Below the pieces are notes generated by a model. It made no database searches. It saw only the letters and a list, made by a program, of their open reading frames with translations, and was not told where the DNA came from. DNA of 47,596 bases from NCBI GenBank assembly GCA_938002835.1, contig CALKZS010000121.1, positions 1 through 47,596 on the forward strand, written 5' to 3'. Of the stretch, positions 34,961 through 45,300 are shown piece after piece. The position numbers and the translations under genes are program-made. The DNA is from an uncultured Dokdonia sp. GTDB taxonomy: Bacteria > Bacteroidota > Bacteroidia > Flavobacteriales > Flavobacteriaceae. Position 1 is the stretch's first letter; the number at the start of each line of letters is the position of its first letter.

Positions 34961-36514
34961 ATGGCAGGAGGAAAACAAAGCCCTAGGCAGAAAATGATCA
35001 ATTTGATGTATCTGGTGTTTATAGCTATGCTAGCACTTAATATGTCAAAAGAAGTATTATCGGCATTTGGATCGATAAATGAAAAATTTGAAGATTCAAA
35101 TACGAGTTTTGAAGCTAAAAATAGCTTAGCACTTACAGATCTTTCAAAAAAAGCAAATGAAAACGACGAGTTTAAAAAAGCTGCTGAAACCGCTCAAAAA
35201 GCAAAAACTCTTGGAGATGCATATTTTGAATACCTTAAAGGAGAAAAAGAAGCGCTAACTTCAGAGCTAAAAGATTCTAAGGATTATGAAGCAATGGATA
35301 AATCTAACTTTATCGATGAGCGTTATTATGAAGGAGGAAAAGTCTCTCCAAAAGGACAAGAGTTTCTAGATAAAATGGATGAATATCGTAATGGTATGCT
35401 TCTCTTAGCTGAAGGGAATGATGGTTTAAAAGCTGTTATTACTGAAGATTTTAAAACTGATGATGTAGAAGATAGTGAAGGTGTAAAGAAAGATTATATA
35501 TCATATCACTATGTAGGTTTCCCTTCGGTTTCTTCATTAACTAAAATGTCACAATTACAAAATGACATTAAAGTAGTAGAAAATGAATTACTCACTAAAT
35601 TGCTTTCAGGTAATCTTAAACAACTTGCTTCTTTAGATAATTATGAGACAGTAATGACTACTTCAAAAGGAGCATATTATACAGGTTCTACATTTGATGG
35701 AATGCTTTCTTTAGGTCGTGTAGATGCATCTACAAAACCTTCTAAAGTAGAGTTAAAGTTAGATGGTAGAGCTATTCCAGAAGATAAAATATCTTTTGAT
35801 GGTGGTAAACTTATACTAGGTGTTAATACTGGTGGTGTAGGTGAACACAAAATTACAGGAACATTATTTTACCCTCAAGATGGTAAGGAAATTGAAGTTG
35901 CTGTTGAACAATCATTTACTACTATCAATAGACCTAACTCTGCTACAATTGCTGCAGATAAAATGAATGTAGTATATCGTGGTGTTTCTAACCCAATGAC
36001 CATATCATTTGCTGGAGTAGATGATAGTAAAGTAAGTGCTAGAGGTGCTGGTTTAACTCAAAAATCAGGTAGTAAATATACAATGAGACCAGGAACAGGT
36101 CGTGAGGTTACTATTAATGTTTCTGCAACACTTCCTGATGGAGCTGGTACAGCTTCAGATAAAGCGGTATTCCGTATTAAAGATATCCCACGTCCAGTAG
36201 GAGCTCTTGGAGGAGATGCTGGAGGTTCTTTAAAGAAACCTAGGAATACAGTATCTAGTGCACCAATTAATGCTGTACTACCAGATTTTGATTTTGATCT
36301 CAATCTTAAAGTAAATAGCTTTAAAGTAAGAGCAGGAGAAGCAGCAAGTATTTCTGTACAAGGTAATAGAATGAGTGCTGCAGCAAAGTCTGCAATAAAG
36401 AGAGCTAAACGTGGTTCTACAGTTCAGATATTTGATATTAAAGCGAGTATACAAGGTAATTCAGGATATAGGTTAAAAACAGTTTCTCCTATTATTGTTG
36501 AACTATCAAATTAA
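34961..36514 (+). CDS. gldM: Gliding motility / type IX secretion motor protein GldM
   Basis: A 517-residue inner-membrane protein with a short cytoplasmic start (SPRQKMINLMYLVFIAMLAL, single helix at about 12-32) and a long periplasmic shaft of several Ig-like domains. The mature periplasmic part contains the segment VDASTKPSKVELKLDGR and ends in SPIIVELSN. GldM transmits torque from the GldL ring to the outer-membrane GldK/GldN ring. It follows gldL by 49 bases and precedes gldN by 11. Confidence 0.98.
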   Translation: MAGGKQSPRQKMINLMYLVFIAMLALNMSKEVLSAFGSINEKFEDSNTSFEAKNSLALTDLSKKANENDEFKKAAETAQKAKTLGDAYFEYLKGEKEALTSELKDSKDYEAMDKSNFIDERYYEGGKVSPKGQEFLDKMDEYRNGMLLLAEGNDGLKAVITEDFKTDDVEDSEGVKKDYISYHYVGFPSVSSLTKMSQLQNDIKVVENELLTKLLSGNLKQLASLDNYETVMTTSKGAYYTGSTFDGMLSLGRVDASTKPSKVELKLDGRAIPEDKISFDGGKLILGVNTGGVGEHKITGTLFYPQDGKEIEVAVEQSFTTINRPNSATIAADKMNVVYRGVSNPMTISFAGVDDSKVSARGAGLTQKSGSKYTMRPGTGREVTINVSATLPDGAGTASDKAVFRIKDIPRPVGALGGDAGGSLKKPRNTVSSAPINAVLPDFDFDLNLKVNSFKVRAGEAASISVQGNRMSAAAKSAIKRAKRGSTVQIFDIKASIQGNSGYRLKTVSPIIVELSN

Positions 36515-36525
36515 AAAATGTAATT

Positions 36526-37419
36526 ATGAGTCTTAAACGATTAATTTTTGTCGCACTTGGTCTTTTATTAACAGTACCATCTGTTTTTGCACAAGGAAAT
36601 ATCCTTAATGCAAAAACTCCAGATGAGATGTTTATAACTACTGATGAGCAAAAAGAAAATGATAATGATGAGCCACTTCCTTACGGTTATGTAGAGAAGA
36701 GAGATGTATTATGGTCAAAAAACACTTGGGAGGTTGTAGACCTTGATGAGCGTGTAAATTTTCCATTATATTATCCTGTTGATACTGTAAATATGGGATC
36801 AGATCGTCGCTCTCTTTTTGATGTTCTTGTAAAGAATATTAAAAATGGAAAAATTGATGCTATCTATAGAGATTCATACTTTACAGAAAAAATTCAATTA
36901 GAAGATCTAAGTGCTGCAATGGTAAGAGTAGATACTTCTGATGCTGGTTATGACGAGTTAAATGCTGGAGAACCTATTTCTGATTATAATATTGAGCGCA
37001 CAGAAATCACTGCTTATAATATCAATGCATATCACATTCGTGGTTACTGGTATATAGACAAGCGTCAAGGAGAGTTAAAGTACCGTTTATTAGGACTTGC
37101 TCCAGTTTCTGGAGATGTAAACTTCTTAGATGATGAAAGTGCTGCAGATATTGAACTCTTTTGGGTTTGGTTTCCAGGTGCTAGAGAAGTACTTCACGAA
37201 GCAAAAGCTTTTAATAGAAAAAACACTTCTATGCCTATATCATTTGATCACTTGTTAAATAGTAGACGTTTTAATGCTACTATATATCGAGAAGACAATG
37301 TTCAAGGTGATCGTAGAGTAAAAGACTACATAAGCGATAATGCAATGATGCAACTATTAGAATCTAATAGAATTAAAGAACGCATCCGTGATATAGAGCA
37401 AGACCTCTGGAACTACTAG
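36526..37419 (+). CDS. gldN: Gliding motility / type IX secretion protein GldN
   Basis: A 297-residue periplasmic protein with signal peptide (1-22, SVFAQ). Typical motifs are KRDVLWSKNTWEVVDLDERVNFPLYYP near 56-82 and FDVLVKNIKNGKIDAIYRDSYF near 96-117. GldN binds GldK to form the outer ring of the type IX secretion system. It is the last gene of the operon and is followed by a strong terminator (37443-37473). Confidence 0.98.
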   Translation: MSLKRLIFVALGLLLTVPSVFAQGNILNAKTPDEMFITTDEQKENDNDEPLPYGYVEKRDVLWSKNTWEVVDLDERVNFPLYYPVDTVNMGSDRRSLFDVLVKNIKNGKIDAIYRDSYFTEKIQLEDLSAAMVRVDTSDAGYDELNAGEPISDYNIERTEITAYNINAYHIRGYWYIDKRQGELKYRLLGLAPVSGDVNFLDDESAADIELFWVWFPGAREVLHEAKAFNRKNTSMPISFDHLLNSRRFNATIYREDNVQGDRRVKDYISDNAMMQLLESNRIKERIRDIEQDLWNY

Positions 37420-37442
37420 TCATTAGTTTATAAGAATTTTAA

Positions 37443-37478
37443 AACCATCTAAACAAGTAAAGTTTAGATGGTTTTTTT
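37443..37478 (+). terminator. Terminator of the gldKLMN operon
   Basis: AACCATCTAAAC (37443-37454) pairs with GTTTAGATGGTT (37462-37473), followed by a T run. Confidence 0.92.
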
Positions 37479-37521
37479 ATATAATAAATTAGGTTTATAC
37501 ATAAACATTTATTTTTGCTAA

Positions 37522-38577
37522 GTGAAAGAGGTAGATTATATTATCGTAGGTTTTGGACTTGCTGGAATGGCTTATGCAGAGGTTTGTGAGCAATCACAAA
37601 AAACGTTTGTGGTTATAGATAAAGAAGTAGAAAACGCTAGTCGTGTGGCTGCAGGATTGTATAATCCAGTAATTTTAAAACGGTACTCTCTTCCATATAA
37701 AGCCCTAGAACAATTTGATAAGGCACTTGTATTTTATAAAAAAATGGAAGAAAAACTAGGGGTAACTATTCTTAGTGACTTACCTGTTAGAAAAGTGTTT
37801 TATAACATAGAAGATCAGAATAATTGGTTTACAGCAAGTGATGCTATTGGTTTAAATCGTTTTGTAAATTCTACTATTGTTAAAAATACGACAAACGTTG
37901 TGAGAGCTCCATTTGATTTTGGTGAAGTTGCAGAGACAGGAAAGTTAGATGTAGTAAAATTGCAAGGCTCTTTTAAAAAATATCTAGAGAATAAAAACGC
38001 TTTCGCGAAAGCGTCCTTCAATCACTCTGATATTCAATTTAAAAATAATCACGTTATTTATCAAGCTTATAAAGCAAAGCACATTGTATTTGCAGAAGGT
38101 TTTGGAATGAAATCAAACCCTTTCTTTGCAAAATTACCATTAGTAGGCAATAAAGGAGAATATATTATTATAAAATCTCCACTATTAAAATTAGACGCAG
38201 CGATTAAATCTTCTTTTTTTATAATTCCTCTAGGTGATAATTTATATAAAGTAGGAGCAACCTATAATTGGACAGATAAAGATTGGTTTTTTACAAGTAT
38301 TGCAAGAAAAGAGCTAGAAGATAAACTCTCAGAGTTAGTTACTGTTCCTTTTGAGGTAGTGGGTCAAATTGCAGGAGTACGTCCCACTACAGGTGATAGA
38401 CGACCTCTTGTAGGGATACATCCCAAATATGATCAATTGTGCATTCTTAATGGTTTAGGTACTCGTGGCGTGATGGCAGCTCCTATGTTTGCAAATTGCC
38501 TTTTTAATTTGATAGAGAATAAAGAACCTTTGTTAAAAGAAATTGATATTTTGAGATTTCCTAAAAAGCTTTCTTAG
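37522..38577 (+). CDS. FAD-dependent oxidoreductase (DAO-type)
   Basis: A 351-residue cytoplasmic flavoprotein of the D-amino-acid-oxidase fold. The dinucleotide-binding motif is GFGLAG (Gly10, Gly12, Gly15), followed by DKEVENASRVAAGLYNPVI near 34-52. The C-terminal GVRPTTGDRRPLVGIHPKYDQ and LNGLGTRGVMAAP are typical. The substrate is unknown. The start is GTG at 37522, chosen because the motif needs this N-terminus. A palindromic repeat (37997-38014) is inserted in frame, encoding AFAKAS, in the middle domain. Its stop codon overlaps that of the convergent DUF983 gene. Confidence 0.88.
   Translation: MKEVDYIIVGFGLAGMAYAEVCEQSQKTFVVIDKEVENASRVAAGLYNPVILKRYSLPYKALEQFDKALVFYKKMEEKLGVTILSDLPVRKVFYNIEDQNNWFTASDAIGLNRFVNSTIVKNTTNVVRAPFDFGEVAETGKLDVVKLQGSFKKYLENKNAFAKASFNHSDIQFKNNHVIYQAYKAKHIVFAEGFGMKSNPFFAKLPLVGNKGEYIIIKSPLLKLDAAIKSSFFIIPLGDNLYKVGATYNWTDKDWFFTSIARKELEDKLSELVTVPFEVVGQIAGVRPTTGDRRPLVGIHPKYDQLCILNGLGTRGVMAAPMFANCLFNLIENKEPLLKEIDILRFPKKLS
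37997..38014. repeat. Palindromic repeat inside the FAD oxidoreductase gene
   Basis: A perfect 18-bp palindrome, core CTTTCGCGAAAG, read in frame as NAFAKAS. Confidence 0.95.
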
Positions 38578-39011
38578 TGATTTATATAGTTGGTTAGTTT
38601 ATCTTTTGTAACATCATATTTCATAAATAGATTAATCCAGATGTTACGAGAGATACGCATTATGATAGGCATAAAGGCAATCATAGTTCCTATAATAGAT
38701 ATAAAAGCACTTAGTAAACTAGCTCCAAAAATTAAATAAGTTATAACAAAAGCTGCTGTAGAAAATGCAATACCTACTCCATAACTAACATACATTGCGC
38801 CATAAAAAAAAGAAGGTTCTATCTTATATTTTGTATTGCAATGAGAGCAGCGTTCGTGCATTTTAAGAGTTTCAAATAAATGATATCCATTAGGATTTAC
38901 ATACATAGGATCATTATGGCATACAGGACATTTACCAGTAAAAATGCTATATAATTTTGAACCTTTTAGAAATCCCATATTCTCATTGGTTAAGATTACA
39001 AATTTAAGCAT
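38574..39011 (-). CDS. DUF983 membrane protein with zinc-ribbon-like cysteines
   Basis: A 145-residue protein with two CxxC pairs (KCPVC and RCSHC) in the first 60 residues, suggesting a zinc ribbon, followed by FFYGAMYVSYGVGIAF and two transmembrane segments. It belongs to DUF983, of unknown function. The start may instead be the ATG twelve codons on (MGFLKGSK), which gives the usual length; the longer form starts 45 bases before the divergent ABC-F gene. Its end overlaps the convergent FAD oxidoreductase by 4 bases. Confidence 0.85.
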   Translation of the reverse strand: MLKFVILTNENMGFLKGSKLYSIFTGKCPVCHNDPMYVNPNGYHLFETLKMHERCSHCNTKYKIEPSFFYGAMYVSYGVGIAFSTAAFVITYLIFGASLLSAFISIIGTMIAFMPIIMRISRNIWINLFMKYDVTKDKLTNYINH

Positions 39012-39056
39012 CTTTGTACACCTTATTCAAGGATTTAACAAACATTTATTTACTAT

Positions 39057-40970
39057 ATGCTTAATATTCACAACCTTTCGGTGTCTTTTCAAGGCGAATA
39101 TTTATTTGAAGAAATCACCTATAGACTAGGAAATGGAGATCGTGTAGGACTTGTGGGGAAAAATGGTGCAGGTAAATCTACAATGTTGCGCATTATTTCT
39201 GGAGAGCAAGAGTATGATACAGGTTCTATTGCGATAGAAAAGGAGATAAGCATAGGTTTCTTAAAGCAAGATATTGACTTTATAGAAGGTCGTACGGTTC
39301 TTGAAGAGTCATATGAAGCTTTTCAAGAGATTAAAAAGCTCGAAAAACAGTTAGAAGATATAAATCATCAACTAGCAACTCGTACAGATTATGAAAGTGA
39401 GACATACAATCAATTAATGATTGATGTAAATGATGTACAACATCAATATGAAGTACACGGAGGGTATAATTATAAAGGGGATACAGAGCGCATTTTACAG
39501 GGTCTTGGTTTTCAACGAGAAGATTTTGAAAAACTCACAGATACATTTTCTGGTGGCTGGCGTATGCGTATAGAGCTCGCAAAGCTTTTACTTCAAAATC
39601 ACGACATTTTACTATTAGATGAGCCCACAAACCATCTTGATATAGAATCTATTATTTGGTTAGAATCCTTTTTAAAAGGATATACAGGAGCCGTAGTGAT
39701 TGTGTCTCACGATAAGATGTTTTTAGATAATGTAACAAATCGCACTATTGAGATCTCTTTGGGTCGTATTTATGATTATCCTAAACCTTATTCAGAATAT
39801 CTTGTATTGCGAGAAGAATTACGTGAGCAACAGCTGGCTTCTCAAAAAAATCAACAAAAACAGATAGAGCAAACAGAAAAACTCATTGAGAAATTTAGAG
39901 CAAAAGCCTCTAAAGCAACAATGGCGCAATCTCTCATAAAAAAATTAGATAAAATAGATCGTATTGAAGTAGATGAAGATGATAATAGTGTGATGACCTT
40001 GCGTTTTCCAGTATCAGTCACTCCTGGAAAAGTTGTAGTAGAAGCTCACGAGGTAGCAAAGAGTTATGAAGATAAAAACGTATTGCAAAATATAGATTTA
40101 CTCATTGAGCGTGATACAAAAACAGCTTTTGTGGGTCAGAATGGGCAAGGAAAGTCTACGCTTGCAAAAATTATTGTAGGAGAGTTAGAGCATCAAGGAG
40201 AAGTTAAGCTGGGGCATAATGTGCAGATAGGATATTTTGCACAAAACCAAGCAGAGTATTTAGACGGGTCAAAGACAGTAGAAGAGACAATGATAGATGC
40301 TGCAAATGAGAAAACAAGACCTCGCGTGCGTGATATTTTAGGATCTTTCTTGTTTAGAGGTGAAGAAGTAGATAAGTACGTTAGAGTGCTTTCTGGAGGA
40401 GAGCGCAACAGACTTGCACTTGCAAAATTAATGTTACAACCATTCAATGTGCTCGTTATGGATGAGCCTACAAACCACCTCGATATTAAGTCAAAAAATG
40501 TGCTTAAAGAAAGTCTCAAGCAATTTGAAGGAACACTTATCGTAGTATCTCACGATAGGGATTTTTTACAAGGCCTCACAGATCGAGTATATGAGTTTAA
40601 AGATAAACGTATTAGAGAATATTTAGGAGATATAGACTATTATCTTGATTCACGTGAAGTAGCAAACCTAAGAGAAGTAGAAAAGCGTGACATAACAGTA
40701 TCAAAAGAAGTAAAGCCCAAGGCAAGCAAAGTATCTTACGAAGATCAGAAAAAGCTAAAATCCCTTAATAATAGGTTAAGCAAAGCAGAGTCTAATATCA
40801 ATAGGCTAGAGCGAGAGATCAAAGAGTTAGATGTTGCTCTCGCTGTAAATTATGATGAGACTGTTGCAAATCCTAGTTTTTTCGATAACTATAATAAAAA
40901 GAAAAAAGAACTCGATACTTTAATGGAAACTTGGGAAACAATTACCGAAGAATTAGATTTGTTGAGTTAA
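39057..40970 (+). CDS. ABC-F family ATPase (Uup-like)
   Basis: A 637-residue protein with two ABC domains in tandem and no membrane part. Walker A motifs are GKNGAGKST (34-42) and GQNGQGKST in the second domain. Signature motifs are FSGGWRMR and LSGGERNR. The Walker B segments read LLLDEPTNHLD and VMDEPTNHLD. Between them is the ABC-F linker, and residues about 560-635 form a C-terminal coiled coil as in Uup. Such proteins act on the ribosome as translation factors or in DNA-damage tolerance. Not obviously a resistance type. Confidence 0.95.
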   Translation: MLNIHNLSVSFQGEYLFEEITYRLGNGDRVGLVGKNGAGKSTMLRIISGEQEYDTGSIAIEKEISIGFLKQDIDFIEGRTVLEESYEAFQEIKKLEKQLEDINHQLATRTDYESETYNQLMIDVNDVQHQYEVHGGYNYKGDTERILQGLGFQREDFEKLTDTFSGGWRMRIELAKLLLQNHDILLLDEPTNHLDIESIIWLESFLKGYTGAVVIVSHDKMFLDNVTNRTIEISLGRIYDYPKPYSEYLVLREELREQQLASQKNQQKQIEQTEKLIEKFRAKASKATMAQSLIKKLDKIDRIEVDEDDNSVMTLRFPVSVTPGKVVVEAHEVAKSYEDKNVLQNIDLLIERDTKTAFVGQNGQGKSTLAKIIVGELEHQGEVKLGHNVQIGYFAQNQAEYLDGSKTVEETMIDAANEKTRPRVRDILGSFLFRGEEVDKYVRVLSGGERNRLALAKLMLQPFNVLVMDEPTNHLDIKSKNVLKESLKQFEGTLIVVSHDRDFLQGLTDRVYEFKDKRIREYLGDIDYYLDSREVANLREVEKRDITVSKEVKPKASKVSYEDQKKLKSLNNRLSKAESNINRLEREIKELDVALAVNYDETVANPSFFDNYNKKKKELDTLMETWETITEELDLLS

Positions 40971-40979
40971 TTGTTATTC

Positions 40980-40995
40980 CGCTTTCGCGAAAGCG
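40980..40995. repeat. Palindromic repeat after the ABC-F gene
   Basis: A perfect 16-bp palindrome 9 bases after the stop codon at 40970. There is no T run. Confidence 0.95.
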
Positions 40996-41094
40996 TATAT
41001 AAAACATTGTATAGCCTTTGTGTTAAGGTTTTATATAGATTTTGTCTAAACCTTTTTTATGACATCCTTAACACCGGCTAGGCCATTCTAAACG

Positions 41095-41102
41095 TAGCTT
41101 TG
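41095..41102 (+). promoter_or_regulatory. Candidate -7 box of the RND efflux operon
   Basis: TAGCTTTG is a perfect TAnnTTTG match, 43 bases before the ATG of the adaptor gene. The -33 element is weak (TTAA near 41068), so the call rests on the -7 box alone. Confidence 0.45.
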
Positions 41103-41145
41103 CAAAAAAAATAAAGGCATTTAGAAATGTCTCAAATTATCCCCA

Positions 41146-42309
41146 ATGCGTAAAATTATTCTCTCCATATTAGGAGTTTTACTAGTCGTAGCAGCTTATT
41201 TTTTTGGTCAGTTCATTATTTCTTCTAACGAAAAAAAGCGACCTAAACCTAAGAAAATCATAAAAACAGTAGTAGTAGATACTGTGAATAATAGTACAAT
41301 TCCTATAGATGTAAAGGCTCAAGGAAATCTGGTAGCACAGCGTAGAATGGAATTATATGCAGAAGTGCAAGGAGTATTACAACCTAGAAAGAAACTGTTT
41401 AAACCAGGTCAAACCTATAAAAGAGGAGAAATTCTTTTAAGTATAGACAATCAAGAATATTATGCAAGTGTTCAATCTCAAAAAAGCGCACTTTATAATG
41501 CAATCACGGCAATAATGCCAGATTTACGTTTAGATTATCCAGAAGCTTTTGAGAAGTGGCAATCGTATCTCAATAATTTTGATATAAGTAAAACTACTCC
41601 AGAATTACCAGAGATCACGAGTGAGAAAGAGCGTTATTTTATATCTGGTCGCAACATACAGACTACATATTATAATGTTAAAAACTTAGAACAAAGGCTA
41701 AGTAAATATCGTATCACAGCTCCTTTTAATGGAATACTAACAGAAGCTCTTGTCACAGAAGGTACGTTAATACGTACGGGTCAAAAACTTGGAGAATATA
41801 TTGATACAGGAAATTATGAATTAGAAGTTGCCATAGGCAAAAAATATGCAAACCTATTGCAAGTAGGAAGTGAAGTAACACTTTCTTCCGTAGAAGTAGA
41901 GAAGGAGTATGTAGGAAAAGTGATTCGTATAAATGGTAATGTAGATCAAGCTTCACAAACCATAAACGCATATATTGCAGTAAGCCATCCAGATTTGAGA
42001 GAAGGTATTTTTCTTGAAGCGGTTTTACAGGCAAAGGAAGAAAGGGATGCTTATAAGTTTAGTCGTAGTTTGTTACAGGCCAATGATCAAATATTTGTAG
42101 TAAGAGACTCTATACTTGAACTCATACCTGTACAACCTGTTTATTTTACAGATAAAGAAGTGGTGGCTAAAGGGATTCCTGAAGGAACGGTTATGATTAG
42201 TAAAATACTTTCTGGTGCTTATGAAGGTATGATTGTAAAAAAAGCTGCTCCAATGCAATCAAATGAAAAAAAGAAAACACCTCCAGTAAAAGCTAACGAA
42301 GATGCGTAA
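41146..42309 (+). CDS. RND efflux periplasmic adaptor (membrane fusion protein)
   Basis: A 387-residue HlyD/AcrA-type adaptor. An N-terminal helix (about 3-22) anchors it to the inner membrane; the barrel-sandwich domain begins with AQGNLVAQRRMELYAEVQGVL near 60-80. The helical hairpin is short. The second lipoyl half reads YRITAPFNGILTEALVTEGTLIRTGQ near 184-209. It would bridge the pump 42302 and the TolC-like channel. It overlaps the pump gene by 8 bases. Confidence 0.93.
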   Translation: MRKIILSILGVLLVVAAYFFGQFIISSNEKKRPKPKKIIKTVVVDTVNNSTIPIDVKAQGNLVAQRRMELYAEVQGVLQPRKKLFKPGQTYKRGEILLSIDNQEYYASVQSQKSALYNAITAIMPDLRLDYPEAFEKWQSYLNNFDISKTTPELPEITSEKERYFISGRNIQTTYYNVKNLEQRLSKYRITAPFNGILTEALVTEGTLIRTGQKLGEYIDTGNYELEVAIGKKYANLLQVGSEVTLSSVEVEKEYVGKVIRINGNVDQASQTINAYIAVSHPDLREGIFLEAVLQAKEERDAYKFSRSLLQANDQIFVVRDSILELIPVQPVYFTDKEVVAKGIPEGTVMISKILSGAYEGMIVKKAAPMQSNEKKKTPPVKANEDA

Positions 42310-45300
42310 AATCATTGAGTATTTTATTAGATATCACGTTGCGGTCAATGTGATTGTTCTGATGTTTTTGGTGTTTGGTGTGTTTGGAGCTTTATCTCTT
42401 AAATCTTCATTTTTTCCACTTGTAGACTCTCAAAATATTTCTATAAGTATTACCTATCCTGGGGCATCTCCTCAAGAAATAGAAGAAGGTATTGTTCTTA
42501 AGATAGAAGATAATCTTAAAGGATTAGATGGAGTAGAGAGAGTTACTTCTACCTCTAGAGAAAATGGAGGAAGTATCAATGTAGAGACTGCAAAAGGAGA
42601 GAACATAGACTTTATGTTGCTTGAGATTAAAAATGCAGTAGATAGAGTGTCTTCGTTTCCTACAGGTATGGAACCACTAGTTGTTGCAAAAGTAGAAACA
42701 GTAAGACAAACTATTTCTTTTGCAGTGAGTGGAGATAATGTACCTCTTAAAACACTTAAAGATATTGCACGACAGGTAGGAAACGATCTACGTGGTATAG
42801 ATGGAATATCGCAAATAACTATTTCAGGGTATCCCGATGAAGAGATAGAAATAGCTGTAAATCAAAACAGTCTTCTTGCTTATAATATATCTTTTGCCGA
42901 AGTGTCTCAAGCAGTAAGCAGATCTAATATATTAACCACTGGAGGAACTATAAAAACAGATGAAGAAGAATATTTGATTCGTGCAAATAATAGATCTTAT
43001 TATGGAAATGAACTTACTAATATTATTATCCGTTCTAATCTAGATGGCACCGCTATACGTCTTAAAGATGTAGCACAAGTAAGAGATCGTTTTGCAGAGA
43101 CAGCAAATGCAACTTATTTTAATGGCAATCTGTCTGTTAATATATCTATTACAAGTACCAACTCAGAAGATCTTATAGAGGCTGCCGAGTCTACAAAAGA
43201 GTATATAGAAGATTTTAATGCTAAGCACAATAATATTAGATTAAATACAATAGAAGATAGATCTACAACGCTAGTGCAACGTACAGAGCTACTTACAGAA
43301 AATGCTATTGTAGGAATGATTTTGGTACTTATTTTTCTATCCTTATTCTTAAATACACGATTAGCATTTTGGGTAGCTTTTGGTCTTCCAGTTGCTTTTC
43401 TTGGGATGTTTATGATCGCAGGATATTTTAATGTAACTATAAACGTATTATCTCTTTTTGGGATGATTATAGTAATAGGTATTTTGGTAGATGATGGGAT
43501 TGTTATTGCAGAAAATATATACCAACACTATGAACGAGGTAAAAGCCCAGTGCAAGCAGCTATAGATGGTACAATGGAAGTAATACCGCCTATTCTTTCT
43601 GCCATTATAACGACTATTCTTGCTTTTGGAATCTTTTTATTTTTAGATGGTAGAATAGGGAATTTCTTTGCAGAAGTATCTGTTATTGTAATACTTACTC
43701 TAATTGTATCTCTAGTAGAAGCACTTATTATATTACCAGCTCACCTTGCACATTCTAAAGCTCTCAAACCAGTAGACGATACACCTAAGAGTAAGATAGC
43801 TCAGGTATTTGCAAAGTTGCGACTTATCAATGAATATGGAGATCGTGTGATGCAATGGTTACGAGATAAGGTATATGCACCTATACTTCGATTTGCTCTC
43901 AACTATAAATTTCTTACTTTTTCATTTTTTATAGTATTTATTATACTATCGTTATCATTAGTTTCTAGTGGTATTATTAGGGTTGCATTTTTTCCTAGAG
44001 TTGCAAGTGATACTGTTCGCGTTACATTAAATATGCCTAATGGAACTAATGAGAAAATCACAGATAGTATTATCTCAATGATAGAACGTAAGGCTATTGA
44101 AGTAGATAAAGAACTTACTGAAAAATACTTTAAAGGAACAGATAAAAAACTAGTAGAAAATTTTATTCTCAATATAGGCCCAGGATCATCTACCGCATCA
44201 TTAAGCATCAATATGTTGCCAGGAGAAGAACGCCCTGATGAAATAACGTCTAATATTGTTACAAAAAGCTTGCGCGAAAAAGTAGGACCTATAGATGGAG
44301 TAGAAAGCCTCATATATGGCGGAGGAGGAAATTTTGGAGGTAGTCCAATATCTGTTTCTCTATTAGGTAATAATATAGAAGAATTAAAAGCAGTAAAAAA
44401 AGCCTTAAAACAAAACTTAGAGCAAAATCAGTTACTAAAAGATGTTGCAGATAATGATCCTGCAGGAATAAAAGAAATACGATTAGAACTTAAAGAAAGT
44501 GCATATGCATTAGGACTGTCTTTAACAGATGTAATGTTTCAAGTGCGTTCTGGATTTTTTGGAACACAAGCACAACGATTTCAACGAGGTCAAGATGAAA
44601 TAAGAGTATGGGTTCGTTATGATAGAGAAGGAAGATCCTCTATTACAAATCTAGAAGGGATGCTTATACTTACTCCATCTGGAAGTAGAGTACCATTACA
44701 GGAGATAGCATCCTATAGTATAGAACGTGGAGATGTAGCCATAAATCACCTAGAAGGAAGGCGTGAGATACAAGTAAGTGCAGATATAAAGGATGTAAAA
44801 ACAACGAGTGAAGTAGATGTAATGTTGGACATACAAAATAATGTGATGCCAGATATACTTTCTCAATATCCTTCTGTAGCACCATCTTATGAAGGTCAAA
44901 ATAGGGAGCGTAAAAAACTTACAGATTCATTAGGCCCAGTAGGTCTTGTAGTATTAGCTTTAATATATATAGTAATAGCTTTTACTTTTAGAAGTTATAG
45001 TCAGCCATTAATGCTCATTTTATTAATACCATTAAGTCTTCCTGCCGTAGCTATAGGACATTGGATACACAGTTTTTCTATTAATATATTATCGTTGTTA
45101 GGAATAATTGCACTTATAGGTATTATGGTTAATGATGGCCTTGTTCTTATAGGGAAGTTTAATACTAATTTGAGAAATGGGATGACATTTGATGATGCAA
45201 TTTTTGATGCAGGAAAATCTCGTTTTAGGGCTATTTTCTTAACTTCTATAACTACTATTGCAGGTCTGGCTCCACTTATATTTGAGACGAGCAGACAAGC